From: an uncultured bacterium
Lineage (GTDB): Bacteria; Pseudomonadota; Gammaproteobacteria; Burkholderiales; Burkholderiaceae_F
Assembly: GCA_905215795.1 (NCBI GenBank)
Contig: CAJMRV010000017.1
Location: 1 to 17,524 of the forward strand
Length of the DNA stretch: 17,524 nt
Direction: 5' to 3'
The translations under genes and the position numbers were made by a program. The notes below the pieces were generated by a model. That model was not told the DNA's origin, did not search any database, and worked only from the letters and a program-made list of their open reading frames with translations. This document shows positions 16,063 to 17,524 of this stretch, piece after piece (positions within the stretch are counted from its first letter, which is position 1; every line of letters begins with the position of its first letter).

Positions 16063-17511
16063 TCAGTCGATCTTCGTGACGGTGCGGGCGCAGCGGGTGA
16101 AGTCCTCGCTGCGTTCGGCGTAGTTCCGGTACATGTCCCAGGAGGCGCAGGCGGGCGAAAGGAGCACCGCATCGCCGCTCGAGGCGAGCGACCAGAGCCA
16201 TGTCACGGCGCCGGCCATGCCGTCGAAGCGCTTCACAGGGGCGTCGAGCCCCTCGAGCGCGCGTTCGATGGCCGGGGCGTCGCGCCCGATCAGGGCGACG
16301 CCGCCGGAACGGCCCGCGAGGGCCTCCTTGAGCGGAGTGAAATCCTGTCCCTTCCCGTCGCCGCCCATGACGATCAGCACGCGGCGGCCCCGTTCGAAGA
16401 CGCCCTTGACGGCGGCCACGACGGCCCCGACGTTCGTCCCCTTGCTGTCGTCGATGAAGAGCACTCCACCGGACTCGAAGAGGGGCTGGACGCGGTGGGG
16501 CTCGCCCTTGTAGCCCAGAAGCGCCTTCCTCACGCTCTCAAGGGGCACCCCGAGGGTGTCGAGCAGCGAGAGCACGGCGAGCACGTTGAGCGTGTTGTGG
16601 CGCCCGGCGAGCTGGAGGTCGTCCTCGTGGACGAAGGCGACGGGACCGTCACCGGAGGCGCGCACGAGCAGGGTCCGTCCCGATGCGTCGGGAACGAGCC
16701 CCCAGTCGCCGGCGCGCACGGGTTCGTCGGAGCCGAACGTGGGGCCCGCGGGAATCGCGGTCGCGGCGAGGAGCCTCGCCGTGCCTTCGTCGTCGCGGTT
16801 GACGACGCCGTGGCGGGCGTGGCGGAACACGCGCGCCTTGTCGAGCGCGTAGGCCTGCATGGAACCGTGCCAGTCGACGTGGTCCTCGGTGATATTGAGG
16901 AGCGCGGCGGCGTCGGGGGCGAGCGTGGAGGTGCTCGCCAGCTGGAAGCTGGAGAGTTCGAGGACCCAGACCTCGGGAAGGGCCTTCCTCGAGGCCGCCG
17001 AGGCGAGCACGTCGAGGACGTTGGGCCCGACGTTGCCCGCGAGCGCGGCCTCGTGGCCGGCGGCGGTGAGCAGCGTGTGCAGGAGCGTCACCGTGGTCGT
17101 CTTGCCGTTGGTGCCCGTGACGGCCACCACGCGCGGGTGGTAATCCTCCTCACGGGCGAGACGTTCGAGTTCGAGCGCGAACAGTTCGATCTCGCCCACG
17201 ACGGGGACGCCGCGTTCACGGGCCTGGCGGACGAGTTCGCCCGACGGACCGTTGTAAAGGGAGAGGCCCGGCGAGACGACGAGCATGTTCACCGCGGGGT
17301 CGAGCTTCGAGGGAAGCGAGCCCGTGACGAACTCCGCCTCCGGGCAGAGCTGGAAGAGCGCATCGGCGAAGGGAGGCGAGAGCCGCGTGTCGGCGACGCT
17401 CAGGACCACGCCGCGGGCGGCGAGGTGGCGGGCGCACGCGATCCCGGAGGCGCCGAGCCCCAGGATGAGCGCCTTCCTGCGTTGATGCATGGCTTGGTTT
17501 TGGTCGGTCAT
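16063..17511 (-). CDS. murD: UDP-N-acetylmuramoyl-L-alanine--D-glutamate ligase MurD
   Basis: MurD adds D-glutamate to UDP-MurNAc-L-Ala in the cytoplasm. The 482-residue product is somewhat longer than E. coli MurD (438). It has the N-terminal nucleotide-sugar motif LILGLGASGIACARHLA, the segment VVSPGLSL, the ATP loop GTNGKTTT at residues 133-140, NITEDHVDWHG in the central domain, and FIDDSKGTNVGA with the conserved DSKxTN of MurD. The C-terminal segment LSPACASWDMYRNYAERSEDF resembles the MurD ending LSPACASxDxFxxFxxRGxxF. The start at 17511 has no strong Shine-Dalgarno site; Met8 is an alternative with none either. The gene is complete, and ftsW follows after 13 nt. Only 13 nt of sequence remain upstream, so its own upstream neighbour (normally mraY) is not visible. 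Confidence 0.97.
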   Translation of the reverse strand: MTDQNQAMHQRRKALILGLGASGIACARHLAARGVVLSVADTRLSPPFADALFQLCPEAEFVTGSLPSKLDPAVNMLVVSPGLSLYNGPSGELVRQARERGVPVVGEIELFALELERLAREEDYHPRVVAVTGTNGKTTTVTLLHTLLTAAGHEAALAGNVGPNVLDVLASAASRKALPEVWVLELSSFQLASTSTLAPDAAALLNITEDHVDWHGSMQAYALDKARVFRHARHGVVNRDDEGTARLLAATAIPAGPTFGSDEPVRAGDWGLVPDASGRTLLVRASGDGPVAFVHEDDLQLAGRHNTLNVLAVLSLLDTLGVPLESVRKALLGYKGEPHRVQPLFESGGVLFIDDSKGTNVGAVVAAVKGVFERGRRVLIVMGGDGKGQDFTPLKEALAGRSGGVALIGRDAPAIERALEGLDAPVKRFDGMAGAVTWLWSLASSGDAVLLSPACASWDMYRNYAERSEDFTRCARTVTKID

Positions 17512-17524
17512 TTCAATGGGTCCC

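Noticed and set aside
17512..17524. The 3' end of mraY upstream of murD
   Set aside because: A TGA lies at 17515-17513 on the minus strand, but only three codons precede it, too few to call a gene.

Overview
This window looks like a chromosomal segment of a GC-rich betaproteobacterium, probably a member of the Burkholderiales. The gene order murD-ftsW-murG-murC-ddl-ftsQ-ftsA-ftsZ-lpxC, then a DciA/DUF721 gene on the opposite strand, then secA, is the order I know from that group. Both FtsZ proteins also carry the LNEKL segment typical of betaproteobacterial FtsZ. A narrower placement such as Sutterellaceae is only a guess. I see no tRNA, rRNA, CRISPR array, insertion sequence or phage gene.

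Layout from right to left, the direction of transcription of most of the window: murD (17511-16063), ftsW, murG, murC, ddl, ftsQ, a frameshifted ftsA, two consecutive ftsZ genes and lpxC (to 5560) form one tightly packed minus-strand division and cell-wall (dcw) cluster. Gaps are mostly under 50 nt, with two 4-nt stop/start overlaps (ftsW/murG and ftsQ/ftsA). The exceptions are the 84-nt gap before the first ftsZ and the 207-nt gap between the two ftsZ genes. A single plus-strand gene (3591-5555) converges on lpxC with only 4 nt between the stops. It encodes a DciA-like N-terminal domain followed by more than 500 residues of charged helical sequence with a motif repeated four times. It diverges from secA (3356-675, minus). 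Downstream of secA are a stem-loop and the start of an unrecognised minus-strand gene that runs off the left edge.

How the genes work together: MurD and MurC add amino acids to UDP-MurNAc, Ddl makes the D-Ala-D-Ala dipeptide, MurG completes lipid II and FtsW polymerises it at the septum. FtsQ belongs to the divisome core. FtsA tethers FtsZ to the membrane, and FtsZ forms the cytokinetic ring. LpxC commits precursor to lipid A, and SecA drives export of envelope proteins.

The unusual content is concentrated in the division genes. There is a tandem ftsZ pair, and the second copy lacks 10 conserved residues beside the nucleotide pocket. ftsA has a broken frame and a changed phosphate-binding loop. 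The DciA-like protein is greatly enlarged and contains repeats. The two FtsZ copies share odd substitutions with each other, which favours duplication within the lineage over horizontal import.
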